Positions 51,138 to 59,614 are shown, counted from the stretch's first letter. The stretch is DNA of 64,000 nt from Oceanospirillum sp048264105 (GCA_048264105.1 JBLXDJ010000001.1:1-64000); one strand, 5' to 3'. Made by a program: numbers and translations. The notes: generated from the letters alone by a model not told the origin.

Positions 51138-51380
51138 ATGACTGGAATCACTGCAACAGAGGCGCGCAGTAATCTTTATCGCCTGATTGATGAAACCGCT
51201 GAATCCCATCAGCCTATCACCATTATGGGAAAGAGGAACAAAGCTGTGCTGGTATCTGAGGAAGATTGGTCAGCTATACAGGAGACGCTTTACCTGCTTT
51301 CCGTACCAGGAATGCGTGAGTCTGTACGTGAGGGGATGGAAACCCCTGTGGAAGAATGTGATGAGGATTTGGACTGGTGA
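51138..51380 (+). CDS. Phd/YefM-family antitoxin (80 aa)
   Basis: The N-terminal ITATEARSNLYRLIDETAESHQPITIMGKRNKAVLVSEEDW is the YefM/Phd DNA-binding domain. The C-terminal acidic tail (GMETPVEECDEDLDW) would neutralise the toxin. The ATG at 51138 has GAGGTG five to ten bases before it and is preferred to a Met four codons upstream. The toxin GTG start overlaps its stop by four bases. Short repeats of GTAC in 51081-51101 could be its operator. Confidence 0.92.
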   Translation: MTGITATEARSNLYRLIDETAESHQPITIMGKRNKAVLVSEEDWSAIQETLYLLSVPGMRESVREGMETPVEECDEDLDW

Positions 51381-51640
51381 CATGGAAGTTGGTTTACACC
51401 AAGCAGGCTCAGAAGGATTCAAAGAAGTTAGCCTCCAGCGGCCTCAAACCGAAGGCTAAGGAACTCTTGGATCTGGTTGCAGAAGACCCTTATCGTAAGC
51501 CGCCACCCTTTGAGAAGCTGATCGGTGATCTTGCTGGAGCCTACTCCAGACGTATCAATATCCAGCATCGCTTGGTATATCAGGTGCTAGACGATGAGCA
51601 AGTGGTAAAAGTGCTCAGACTATGGAGCCACTACGAATAA
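51377..51640 (+). CDS. YoeB/Txe-family mRNA-interferase toxin (87 aa)
   Basis: A YoeB-type ribosome-dependent mRNA endonuclease: WKLVYTKQAQKDSKKLASSGLKPKAKELLDLVAEDPYRKPPPFEKLIGDLAGAYSRRINIQHRLVYQV, ending LRLWSHYE with the His-Tyr pair typical of the catalytic C-terminus. Translation starts at GTG, overlapping the antitoxin stop (GTGA), so expression is coupled and lower than that of the antitoxin. Confidence 0.92.
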   Translation: MTWKLVYTKQAQKDSKKLASSGLKPKAKELLDLVAEDPYRKPPPFEKLIGDLAGAYSRRINIQHRLVYQVLDDEQVVKVLRLWSHYE

Positions 51641-51704
51641 AATACTGCATCCAATCCTTACTCAAACGCCTCTAAAAGCGGGTGCATGGTCAGGAATACA
51701 ATCC

Positions 51705-52472
51705 CTACCTGATGTACCTACCAATAATCTCATCATATTTCCCAGTGCGTCTCAGCTCCGCAAGTCCTTCATTAAACTGATCCCGCAGATCCTCATCCAG
51801 AAAGCTCACTTTATATAAAGTTGGCGGAAACAGCGTATGAATGGTGACGGGTGCTGAGGTATCAATCTCAGTCTCATTCTGTCTGTAATATTTGAAGATA
51901 TTGATATCCAGTACAATGAGATCGATCCGTTCGGAAAACAGCATTTTGATCTGTATTGCCTGATTGGCTTTTTCAAAATAGTGGCTGCTGTTAGCCGCCA
52001 TATCCGCAAATGCTTTGCCCAGATACCGGGTGGCATTCTGAAATGCAAACACCGAGTATCCCGCTAAGTCGGCCACACCACTCAGTTTAAGTCCCTGTTC
52101 TCTTAACGAGACGGCAACGTTTTGATAACGGATATGAGAGTCCGACAGATAGACATTTTCCAGCCCTGCACCTTCATTAGTGGTAAGGGCAGCATCAACA
52201 TTTCTGCTGGTTAATGCTCTGCCAACACGGGCGAAGGGAAGGTAAACGGGGGTGATGGTGTGTCCTTTCAGGGCGAGAGCTTCACGGGCAATATCCAGCT
52301 CCATGCCGGAATTGGTGGCCTGCAGTATATAGGGAGGGAGTGCCATGCCAACGGCGACTCTGACCTCCTGTGCGCTAACGGATCTGATAGTGAAGATCAG
52401 GCTGAGAACCATCAGAACAGGAAGGCTTATTCGACGGTGCCTGCTGGCATGGATCTGAGTAATAAAAGACAT
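51705..52472 (-). CDS. Periplasmic solute-binding protein, family 3-like (255 aa)
   Basis: A signal peptide (LPVLMVLSLIFTIRSVSA before QEVRVAVG) is followed by a single SBP_bac_3-type domain: VAVGMALPPYILQATNSGMELDIAREALALKGHTITPVYLPFARVGRAL and a C-terminal LAELRRTGKYDEIIGRYI. No transporter genes adjoin it. Orphan proteins of this kind in marine bacteria often serve as sensors or scavengers. The Met at 52472 has AGGGG upstream. A Met ten codons earlier (52502) is also possible. The ligand is unknown. Confidence 0.85.
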   Translation of the reverse strand: MSFITQIHASRHRRISLPVLMVLSLIFTIRSVSAQEVRVAVGMALPPYILQATNSGMELDIAREALALKGHTITPVYLPFARVGRALTSRNVDAALTTNEGAGLENVYLSDSHIRYQNVAVSLREQGLKLSGVADLAGYSVFAFQNATRYLGKAFADMAANSSHYFEKANQAIQIKMLFSERIDLIVLDINIFKYYRQNETEIDTSAPVTIHTLFPPTLYKVSFLDEDLRDQFNEGLAELRRTGKYDEIIGRYIR

Positions 52473-52601
52473 TTCTACCCCTGATTCGCCGGGTTTCTGC
52501 ATTTATCGGAGCGGTGGCCTGTCTGTTAAGTATAGTGAATTTCTTAATGGCACTGTCGTTTCAGTCGCAGGCGTCCTTTATCTGCACGGATGCTCAGACC
52601 G

Positions 52602-52639
52602 ACTTAAACCACGCTGGCCTACTTAAACGCATCCAAAAA
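52602..52639 (-). repeat. 19-bp degenerate tandem duplication at the DUF6164 gene end
   Basis: The gene's last codons (Phe-Lys-stop, TTTAAGTAG) recur 19 bases downstream as TTTAAGTCG, with 12 of 16 flanking positions alike. Confidence 0.5.
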
Positions 52640-52960
52640 CGGGATGACGGTCAGGCTGGCAATCGCCACGATGGCAACAATACTCAGGATAAAACGGGTG
52701 GGGTGTTCTAAAAAGCGTTCGCCTGTGGTCTGTACAGGATGCTGACGTACCTCTTCCAGCCAGTCTGCCTGAATATCATCCAGCAGTTCTCTTGCGGCGG
52801 GGTAGTCATCTTCGTTTCTGATCCAGATTGCTGCCAGCGAAATACCAAAGCGGCCTTTGGTGGTCTCGTAGTAGTTGACCTCTGCTTCATCAAGGCGTGC
52901 TCGTACAAAGTCAGCTTCTTCATCGGTCACGGAGTTGAGTTTAAAAAGCAGTTTGGCCAC
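52619..52960 (-). CDS. DUF6164-type small membrane protein (113 aa)
   Basis: An N-terminal cytoplasmic domain (KLLFKLNSVTDEEADFVRARLDEAEVNYYETTKGRFGISLAAIWIRNEDDYPAARELLDD) resembles DUF2007-type signal-transducing folds. It is followed by one C-terminal membrane segment (FILSIVAIVAIASLTVIPFL). The arrangement fits what I recall as DUF6164, a family of unknown function. It is monocistronic. A degenerate copy of its last codons follows the stop. Confidence 0.75.
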   Translation of the reverse strand: MAKLLFKLNSVTDEEADFVRARLDEAEVNYYETTKGRFGISLAAIWIRNEDDYPAARELLDDIQADWLEEVRQHPVQTTGERFLEHPTRFILSIVAIVAIASLTVIPFLDAFK

Positions 52961-53041
52961 GTTGTTACCTTTGAAAGATGAAAGTATTGAGGGGCTGAAT
53001 CTTAGCTTTGTTAGCTGCTGTCTTCCACTCCTGTAAACGCA

Positions 53042-53080
53042 AAACGCCCCGATCTCATAGAGTGAGATCAGGGCATTTTT
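53042..53080 (-). terminator. terminator of the lipoprotein pair
   Basis: GCCCCGATCTCA / TGAGATCAGGGC with one mismatch, T-rich on both outer sides, lying between the lipoprotein gene stop and the upstream region of the DUF6164 gene. Confidence 0.75.
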
Positions 53081-53100
53081 GAACGAAAGCCTGATAAAAT

Positions 53101-53679
53101 TTACTTGGTAAGCTTCATCAGTGCTTTTTCCAGCTTCACTTCGGTGCCGTATTTCTTAGCAAACTCTTTCTCAGCCGCTTTGAATTCGTCCTCGAATTTC
53201 ACATCGACAATCGTCCAGAACTCATCACGTACATAAGTGACCTTACCGACATAGATCGCTTTTGCACCTGGCTTGGGTTGGATTTCAAAACCTGCAGGGA
53301 ACCAGGTCTCGCTGCCTTTAGGGTCGCCGACGTTTAAGATAGTTTTAGCTGCTGTCAGGTAAAGAGGTTTATTTTCAGCCTCAACAAAGAAAGTTTTACC
53401 CCATTCGCTCTGAATGACACTGAACCAGCTAACATCACTTTGTTTGGCATTTTCTTTCAGTGGCTGACTTTCTGCTGCAGCAAAGATATTAGTGATAAAT
53501 ATCTGATCTTCTTTCTCATCTGGGGTTAGTTCCGGAGTCAGAACAAACTTGCCAACAATAATCATTTTATTATCGGCAACGTTTGCTGTATCCGGCGTTT
53601 TCATAGGAACAGCACAACCCGCTAGAGCTGTAATAGATACTAAGGCGATAGCCGCTTTAACTTTATTTAAAATGCTCAT
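53101..53679 (-). CDS. Hypothetical lipoprotein, second of a pair (192 aa)
   Basis: A signal peptide with lipobox LAGC (Cys22) is followed by a beta-rich soluble domain: NKMIIVGKFVLTPELTPDEKEDQIFITNIF near the start and AIYVGKVTYVRDEFWTIVDVKFEDEFKAAEKEFAKKYG near the end. Its ATG overlaps the stop of the preceding lipoprotein gene (ATGA), so the products are made together. Both contain a Y-x-G-K-V element before a helical tail and may be distant paralogues or partners in the envelope. I recognise no family. Confidence 0.75.
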   Translation of the reverse strand: MSILNKVKAAIALVSITALAGCAVPMKTPDTANVADNKMIIVGKFVLTPELTPDEKEDQIFITNIFAAAESQPLKENAKQSDVSWFSVIQSEWGKTFFVEAENKPLYLTAAKTILNVGDPKGSETWFPAGFEIQPKPGAKAIYVGKVTYVRDEFWTIVDVKFEDEFKAAEKEFAKKYGTEVKLEKALMKLTK

Positions 53680-54224
53680 TTCAAAGATACCAATGCCTGA
53701 TTAACACGATCGCCAATTACCGGGTATTCCTTAGGTGCTTGTGTAAGCAAATACTCAAGGATCTCTTTGTCATTAGGCGCATTTTTGCTTTCAAGTACAT
53801 CAAATGCACCTGAGTTAGAAACCACATCAACTTTACCTAAGCTGTATACGCCAGGCTCTTTGATGCGAAGCTTACCGAAATGGGATTGGTGGAAAGAGTA
53901 CGTGTAGAAAGAATCAGTACACAGAGGTCCTGCGCAGGACTGCAGTCGCATCTCATCAAATTTATGTGCGCCTGCGGGTAAGCCCCAATGGTACATCAGG
54001 TAACCGTTTTTGAACTCTTCAATGCGTAGACTAAAGAAGCCGGCGTCTTTTTTGGGTGTATATTGTTTTATCCATGCACCGTTAAAAGAATTGCCAGAAA
54101 TTTCATCAATGTTCATCCAGGTATAAACTACAGAACGATCATCGTAGTTGGTAATTTCTTTCCCGCTGGTCGCGCAGCCCGTCAAAATGGCTAACAGGCC
54201 AACAAAGAGTAATTTTTTTAACAT
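53676..54224 (-). CDS. Hypothetical lipoprotein, first of a pair (182 aa)
   Basis: A signal peptide with lipobox LTGC (Cys17) is followed by a periplasmic domain rich in aromatic residues (DRSVVYTWMNIDEISGNSFNGAWIKQYTP) and containing a Cys pair (QSCAGPLCTDSF). The Met at 54224 has GGAG eight bases upstream and gives a standard signal peptide; a Met four codons earlier is less likely. It forms a translationally coupled two-gene operon with the next lipoprotein. The upstream 250 bases are very A/T-rich, unlike most of the window. Confidence 0.75.
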   Translation of the reverse strand: MLKKLLFVGLLAILTGCATSGKEITNYDDRSVVYTWMNIDEISGNSFNGAWIKQYTPKKDAGFFSLRIEEFKNGYLMYHWGLPAGAHKFDEMRLQSCAGPLCTDSFYTYSFHQSHFGKLRIKEPGVYSLGKVDVVSNSGAFDVLESKNAPNDKEILEYLLTQAPKEYPVIGDRVNQALVSLK

Positions 54225-54430
54225 AAACAGCTCCATTGCCTAATTTTTTATGTGGTGACAAAAATACATTGAAATAGGATCTGTTTATGTTTTTTTGATG
54301 GGATTAATTGTTGTTTTGTTGGTGTGTTTATTGTGGTTTTAAGTAACAGGCTTGATTGCTGTTTTGTTGTATAATACTAAGGTTTTAATTTTTTTATTGT
54401 ATTAAAGATATCTGTCATTTGTCTTTTAAT

Positions 54431-54455
54431 AAAAAAACCGCCCGTAGGCGGTTTT
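54431..54455 (-). terminator. terminator after efpL
   Basis: On the minus strand, AAAACCGCC-TACG-GGCGG followed by seven T, shortly after the efpL stop. Confidence 0.9.
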
Positions 54456-54473
54456 GATAGCGGCATGGCATGA

Positions 54474-55040
54474 TTAAGCTCGACCGCTGAACTTACGTTC
54501 TTCTACATTCACCTTAATACGGTCACCGGCAGAGATATGTTCCGGCACCTGTACCACAAGGCCTGTGGTCAGTGTTGCTGGCTTGGTGCGGGAGGTAGCT
54601 GACTGGCCTTTAATAGAAGGATCTGTTTCTGCGATCACCAGTTCTACCGTCATTGGCAGTTCAATGGCAACCGGGTTGTCGTTAACCAGCAGCACGTTAA
54701 TGCCCTGAGTCTCTTCAGTGATAAACCCCGCTTCTTCAGCGATGGATTCTTTGCGCAGGTTGTACGAGCTGTAATCTTCGTTATCCATAAAGACGTACTC
54801 GTCACCATCAATATAAGAGAGCATGGCCGGGCGGCGGAACAGGTCTGCCAGATTCAGCATGTCGGAGTCTTTAAAGGATTCATCACGCTTGGCACCGGTT
54901 ACCACATCGTACATGCGCATCCGGTAGATGCTGCCACCGGCACGACCCTGAGGCACAGAGCGTTCGATATCACGGATGATCCAGACGTTGCCGTCGAGTT
55001 CTACTGCCGCATTTTTCTTGATTTCACTTGCCTTAGGCAT
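54474..55040 (-). CDS. efpL: EF-P-like translation factor EfpL (YeiP)
   Basis: A 188-residue protein with the three-domain EF-P fold: N-terminal KOW-like (1-65), two OB domains (66-188), ending EERKFSGRA. It aligns with E. coli YeiP (FKDSDMLNLADLFRR, MLSYIDGDEYVFMDNEDYSSY, KPATLTTGLVVQVPEHISAGDRIKV). The loop that carries modified Lys34 in EF-P reads SVPQGRAGGS here, with Arg and no Lys, so it is the EfpL paralogue that works without EpmABC modification. EfpL relieves ribosome stalling at proline-rich and some other motifs. It is monocistronic with its own terminator. Confidence 0.92.
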   Translation of the reverse strand: MPKASEIKKNAAVELDGNVWIIRDIERSVPQGRAGGSIYRMRMYDVVTGAKRDESFKDSDMLNLADLFRRPAMLSYIDGDEYVFMDNEDYSSYNLRKESIAEEAGFITEETQGINVLLVNDNPVAIELPMTVELVIAETDPSIKGQSATSRTKPATLTTGLVVQVPEHISAGDRIKVNVEERKFSGRA

Positions 55041-55156
55041 CTTGTCAGTCCTCTGGTATCAGTCGCCAATATGGTTAAAGTGAGCCGAATTATTACAGTT
55101 TTTAACGGGGCAGCGTTATAAGTTTTGCCGGTTATTTTCTCTGACAGATCAGCTGG

Positions 55157-55981
55157 TTATGGGGTGCTGCCAAAATACTTCCGGTAGATTTTTTGAAAAC
55201 TGCCATCGTCCTGCATCGCCACCAGCGCAGCCTGAAGTTTACCGGCGATGCTGTCGGGGGCGGGGATATACAGTGGATTGCGTTCTGACACTTCCTGTTC
55301 CGGGGTGTAATTCGGGTTGGGGATCAGACGTAGGTGCGGTGATTTTTTGGAGAAGCCCAGATACATATTGTGGGCGACATCGCAGCAGTTGGGATGGATC
55401 CTGAGTTGTTTGGCTTTCTCGGGATTGTTCATCATGTAGTACTGAATCGCCAGCAGGTTATAGGCGTGAAAATCTGCCTTCTTGTCGAGAATAAGATCGA
55501 TAATCTCCGATAACGTAAAGTCGTAGGGGTGTCTGACATTGATGCCGTAGTCCTCGGCGTAGTTATCAAAACCGCCGAAAGAAACCACCATCACCATATC
55601 CCGGTCAGCGATATTTTCCAGGCTGGTTACCTCGGCTTCATCCGCCCGGCTGATACCGATATTGCTGTCTTTCAGACCGTTGGCGATAAAGGTGGCAAAG
55701 GTATTACGTTCCTCTGTGTAGGAGAGGCCGGGGTAGAAATCGATTTTACCCGCCTCGATCATGTGCATGACACGGCCTTTAGGCTGACGCATGACCCTCA
55801 GTTCACAGCCGATGCGTTGGGTGGCTTCGTGATAAAGATCGTAGTAGAGACCTGAGTTGTCCGGCATCTCATTAATAAAGGGGGGCTTGGCATTGGTGCG
55901 ATAGCCCATGGTGATCTCACAGGCCTGTGTGATCTGACTACCCAGAAAAAGTGACAGTGCGATCAGCGCTTTTTTGAGCAT
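55157..55981 (-). CDS. Periplasmic solute-binding protein, family 3-like (274 aa)
   Basis: A signal peptide (KKALIALSLFLGSQITQA before CEITMGYR) and a complete SBP_bac_3-type domain: YRTNAKPPFINEMPDNSGLYYDLYHEATQRIGCELRVMRQPKGRVMHMIEAGKIDFYPGLSYTEER, a middle Tyr-rich segment, and DDGSFQKIYRKYFGS at the end. It has no transporter partner nearby. It is similar in plan, though not closely in sequence, to the one at 51705. The ligand is unknown. Confidence 0.86.
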   Translation of the reverse strand: MLKKALIALSLFLGSQITQACEITMGYRTNAKPPFINEMPDNSGLYYDLYHEATQRIGCELRVMRQPKGRVMHMIEAGKIDFYPGLSYTEERNTFATFIANGLKDSNIGISRADEAEVTSLENIADRDMVMVVSFGGFDNYAEDYGINVRHPYDFTLSEIIDLILDKKADFHAYNLLAIQYYMMNNPEKAKQLRIHPNCCDVAHNMYLGFSKKSPHLRLIPNPNYTPEQEVSERNPLYIPAPDSIAGKLQAALVAMQDDGSFQKIYRKYFGSTP

Positions 55982-56334
55982 ATAGGCAACTCCCGTCAGA
56001 GGTTTGTAACTTTAGTTTAGGCGATTTTAGGGGAACTGCTTATGACACAGCGCGGGTTATCCGGCGTGGCAGACAATTATTGAGCTCGCTCGGGAGAAGG
56101 CTCATTAAAGGGTAACGTGATCACAAAATTACCCCCTGGTGGGTATATCTGAGCCTATCGGCCTGAGCGTATCTTTAGCGCATAAATAAGATTCCGTGGG
56201 GCTGCTCCCTGATGAGCGGCCTCCCGAAAAAGACGACCTATTTGAGACAATCGCTGCCAGTTGAGTTTAACCCTTTATGATTGATCGTTCAGATCAGGGG
56301 AGACGTCAGCTGGCGTGAATACCGGAGTCACGCT
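55982..56334. other. 353-bp intergenic region upstream of puuB-like gene
   Basis: No gene is seen. It contains an inverted repeat GGGTAA (56110-56115) / TTACCC (56129-56134) and, nearer the gene, TGATC-GTTCA-GATCA (56281-56295 region). Both are candidate regulator sites but unproven. Confidence 0.4.
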
Positions 56335-57618
56335 ATGACCGCACCTTCACATACCACTTCTTACTACGCCGCTTCGGCCAATGATAAATCGATCCGTCCG
56401 GAGCTTCAGGGCGACGTTACCGCTGATATCTGTGTGATTGGCGCGGGTTTTACCGGTCTGTCCAGTGCCCTGCATCTGGCAGAACGTGGTTTTAATGTTG
56501 TTGTGCTGGAAGCCAGCCGTATCGGCTTTGGCGCATCCGGTCGTAACGGTGGTCAGATTGTACACAGCTACAGCCGTGATATGGACTTTATCTCCCGCCA
56601 CTACGGTAAAAAGACCGGCGATGAGATGGGCAAGATGGCTTTTGAAGGCGGCGAGATCATCCGTGGCTTTGTGAAAAAGTACAACATCGACTGTGACCTG
56701 AAAGATGGCGGTATTTTCGCGGCCTGTAACAGCAAACAGCTGAAAGAGCTGGAAGGCAAAAAAGCCCTATGGGAGCAGCATGGCCATACCCAGCTGGAGA
56801 TGCTGGATGCGAACACTATTCAGGATCATGTGGGCACCACCCGCTATCCTGGTGGTCTGCTGGATAAATCCGGTGGTCACTTCCACCCGCTGAATCTGGT
56901 GCTGGGTGAAGCCGCAGCGTTTGAATCTCTGGGCGGTACGATTTACGAAGCCTCTGCGGTAACCCGTGTTGAAGAGGGCGAAAAAGCCAAGGTACACACC
57001 GCTAAAGGCTGTGTGACCGCTGATTACGTGATTGTGGCCGGTAACGCTTATCTGGGCGGTCTGATTCCTAAGCTGGAACAGAAAGCGATGCCTTGCGGTA
57101 CTCAGGTGATCACCACTGAACCTCTGTCCGAAGCACAGCAGAAAGCGCTGCTGCCAAAAGACAACTGCGTGGAAGACTGCAACTACCTGCTGGACTACTA
57201 CCGTCTGTCCGGTGATGGCCGTCTGATCTACGGTGGCGGTGTGACTTATGGTGCCCGTGAGCCGGATAAGATCGAATCTCTGATCGTACCTAAGATGCTG
57301 AAGACCTTCCCGGAACTGAAAAACGTGAAAGTGGATTTCGCCTGGACCGGTAACTTCCTGCTGACGCTGATGCGTCTGCCTCAGTTCGGCCGTATCGGCA
57401 GCAACATCTACTATGCACAGGGCTACAGCGGCCACGGTGTAACCAGTTCTCACCTGGCAGGCCGTGTACTGGCGGATGCGATTCAGGGTCAGGCCGAGCG
57501 TTACGATGTGCTGGCTAACCTGCCTCAGTACCCGTTCCCAGGTGGCCGTCTGCTGCGTGTGCCTTATACCGCAATGGGCGCAGCCTACTATAACCTACGT
57601 GACAAAATGGGGATCTAA
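56335..57618 (+). CDS. FAD-dependent amine oxidoreductase, PuuB-like (427 aa)
   Basis: A DAO-fold flavoprotein: FAD site CVIGAGFTGLSSALHLAERGFNVVVLEA, then RIGFGASGRNGGQIVHSYSRDMDF. Later elements LIYGGGVTYGAREPDKIES and YYAQGYSGHGVTSSHLAGRVLADAI are typical of PuuB and related gamma-glutamylputrescine or amine oxidases. The length equals E. coli PuuB. The ATG at 56335 has GGAG seven bases upstream; an in-frame TTG at 56281 would add residues unrelated to the family. Together with the PuuC-like dehydrogenase and ureohydrolase it points to polyamine or guanidino-compound breakdown. A degenerate copy of its last eight codons follows the stop. Confidence 0.9.
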   Translation: MTAPSHTTSYYAASANDKSIRPELQGDVTADICVIGAGFTGLSSALHLAERGFNVVVLEASRIGFGASGRNGGQIVHSYSRDMDFISRHYGKKTGDEMGKMAFEGGEIIRGFVKKYNIDCDLKDGGIFAACNSKQLKELEGKKALWEQHGHTQLEMLDANTIQDHVGTTRYPGGLLDKSGGHFHPLNLVLGEAAAFESLGGTIYEASAVTRVEEGEKAKVHTAKGCVTADYVIVAGNAYLGGLIPKLEQKAMPCGTQVITTEPLSEAQQKALLPKDNCVEDCNYLLDYYRLSGDGRLIYGGGVTYGAREPDKIESLIVPKMLKTFPELKNVKVDFAWTGNFLLTLMRLPQFGRIGSNIYYAQGYSGHGVTSSHLAGRVLADAIQGQAERYDVLANLPQYPFPGGRLLRVPYTAMGAAYYNLRDKMGI

Positions 57619-57643
57619 CCTGCACGACAAGATGGGTATCTAA
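57591..57643 (+). repeat. 25-bp tandem duplication of the puuB-like 3' end
   Basis: Copy 1 (57591-57615, coding NLRDKMGI) and copy 2 (57616-57640, would code NLHDKMGI followed by TAA at 57641) agree at 20 of 25 positions. Copy 2 uses this gene's preferred codons (CTG, AAG, GGT), whereas copy 1 has rare CTA and GGG. TAACCTG occurs at the start of copy 2 and again just after it. Confidence 0.9.
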
Positions 57644-58011
57644 CCTGATTCCCGTTGCAGGATTGAGCAGAACAACCCTAATAAAGCGGATACCTTTCGG
57701 GGTATCCGCAACAAGAGCACCGTCTTCTCCCGGCCCTGATTAATCCCACGGGAGTTGAGTTTCTAATACTAATAATGAAGGTCGTGGGCATGGAACCAGT
57801 CCGCGATGGATTACTGCGTTTTGTATCTATCAATTAATAGGTTAGCTGTCGGTTTGCCGGCCATTTAAGGTCTGCCAAGTCGCTGATTTTCCCTGTTAAT
57901 ACGCTGCTGAGATCAACGGCACATTGCGATAGTGCGGGCACAACATAACACCACCTGAGGAAAGAAGGGCTTTCTGACCGCAGGGTATAAGAAATATAAA
58001 CAGGTACCTTT
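57619..58011. other. 393-bp region between puuB-like and nhaC-family genes
   Basis: Apart from the duplicated coding end, it holds a strong hairpin GCGGATACC-TTTCGG-GGTATCCGC (57686-57709) without a T run. No convincing gene is seen. The hairpin may stabilise the upstream transcript's 3' end. Confidence 0.55.
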
Positions 58012-59514
58012 ATGAGTAGTGAAATTGTTCATCCTATTATGGATCGAGAAGCATCCGGCATGGGTATGCAGCGAACGCCCACCATCTGGATCACCTTTTA
58101 CGGCCTGATCTTCGCTGGTTTTGCTTACCTATCAACCCTGCATGTTGAAGGTGAAGCCTACGGTTTTTACAGTGTCCTGCCCGTTTGTTTTATTCTGGTT
58201 GTGGCTGCCGTTAGCCGTAAAGCCCTTGAAGCACTGTTTGCCGGTGTTGTTGCCGGACTGTTACTGCTGGACCCGGTCAGCATCTTCAGCAGTCTGGGCG
58301 AAGTATCCATGAATGTGGTTATGGATGAGACCATCGCCTGGATCGTACTGGTATGCGGTATGATGGGTGGCCTGATCAATATCCTCGAGCGTGGCGGAGC
58401 CGTTCTGAGTTTCGGCGATATGCTGGCGAAACGGGTTAAGAGTAAGCGCGGCACCATGCTGACCACGGTTTCTCTGGGTATTCTGGTCTTTATTGATGAT
58501 TACCTGAACTCTCTGGCGGTTTCTTCTTCCATGAAGACCCTGACCGACCGCTACAAAATCTCCCGCGAAAAACTGGCCTTCCTGGTGGATTCCACCGCTG
58601 CTCCTGTCTGTATTCTGGTGCCTATCTCCACCTGGGCGGTTTACTTCGCAGCCCTGCTGGAAGAGAACGGTGCGGCCGGTGATGGCGGCGGTATGTCTCT
58701 GTACATGGAAGCGATTCCGTACATGGCTTACGGCTGGATCGCGCTGTTGGTGGTTTTCCTGGTGGCTTCCGGTCTGCTGGGTGATCTGGGTGCGATGAAA
58801 GATGCTGAAGAGCGTGCGCAGAAGGGTCAGCCGGTGCCTGAAGGTATCGAGCAGGACGGTTTTGATACCTCTCACCTGAAAGCGGTTAAGCCGATTGTTG
58901 GCCTGTTCAACTTCCTGGCGCCGATGGCGGTTCTGGTCGCGGCCAGTGTTTACTACGAGATCGACCTGCTGTTGGGTGCTCTGGTAGCCGCTACCTTCAC
59001 CATCGTTCTGTACTACTGGCAGAACCTGCTGGACTTCACACAGCTGGTTGAGTCCATGGTGGACGGTTTCCGCATCATGCTGCACCCGATTGCTACCGTA
59101 TGTGCCGGTTTCATGCTGAAAGAAGTGAATGATCAGCTGGGTATGACCACCTACATCATCGAAGCACTGGCACCTCTGATGACGCCTGAACTGATGCCTG
59201 CCCTGATCTTTGCGGCCATGGCGGCGGTTGTTTTCGCCACCGGTTCCAGCTGGGGTGTATACATCATCACACTGCCGATTGTTGTACCTATGGCGATGAC
59301 CATGGATGTGAACATGGCGCTGGTTGTTGGTGCTCTGCTGTCCTCTTCTGCTTTTGGCAGCCATGCCTGCTTCTTCAGTGACTCTACCGTACTGTCGGCA
59401 CAGGGTTCCGGCTGTACACCGATGCAGCACGCGCTGACTCAGATTCCGTACACCGTAATCGGTGCGGTGCTCTCCTTTATCAGCTTCATCATTCTGGGGT
59501 ACTGGTTAGCCTAA
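58012..59514 (+). CDS. NhaC-family membrane transporter (500 aa)
   Basis: An inner-membrane protein with about twelve hydrophobic segments and the NhaC/UIT-type Na+/H+ antiporter motif pattern: GGLINILERGGAVLSFGDML, FIDDYLNSLAVSSSMKTLTDRYKISREKLAFLVDSTAAPVCILVPISTWAVY and SSAFGSHACFFSDSTVLSAQGSGC. Members of this family near catabolic genes are often substrate importers or exchangers, such as for amino acids or polyamines. Strong codon bias like that of the neighbouring puuB- and puuC-like genes suggests a shared role (inference). Confidence 0.88.
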   Translation: MSSEIVHPIMDREASGMGMQRTPTIWITFYGLIFAGFAYLSTLHVEGEAYGFYSVLPVCFILVVAAVSRKALEALFAGVVAGLLLLDPVSIFSSLGEVSMNVVMDETIAWIVLVCGMMGGLINILERGGAVLSFGDMLAKRVKSKRGTMLTTVSLGILVFIDDYLNSLAVSSSMKTLTDRYKISREKLAFLVDSTAAPVCILVPISTWAVYFAALLEENGAAGDGGGMSLYMEAIPYMAYGWIALLVVFLVASGLLGDLGAMKDAEERAQKGQPVPEGIEQDGFDTSHLKAVKPIVGLFNFLAPMAVLVAASVYYEIDLLLGALVAATFTIVLYYWQNLLDFTQLVESMVDGFRIMLHPIATVCAGFMLKEVNDQLGMTTYIIEALAPLMTPELMPALIFAAMAAVVFATGSSWGVYIITLPIVVPMAMTMDVNMALVVGALLSSSAFGSHACFFSDSTVLSAQGSGCTPMQHALTQIPYTVIGAVLSFISFIILGYWLA

Positions 59515-59614
59515 GCGCTGTTGGATATAAGTGAAGGGCTAACGGGAATTCCCTTGGCGTAACCCACTGCAAAGCCTCCCCGAGGCGTTACGCCAGCCTT
59601 TAACAAGTACAGAG

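Noticed and set aside
51655..51690. AAACGCCTC...GGGTGC after yoeB resembling an attC arm
   Set aside because: It lacks paired inner arms and a matching core, so the resemblance to VCR sequence is probably chance.
54474..55040. Canonical elongation factor P
   Set aside because: The tip loop has Arg and no Lys, and the sequence matches YeiP; it is EfpL.
47701..56300. GATCA-based palindromes as a shared operator for the catabolic genes
   Set aside because: GATC words are frequent across the window and the spacing differs between sites, so a common regulator site cannot be supported.
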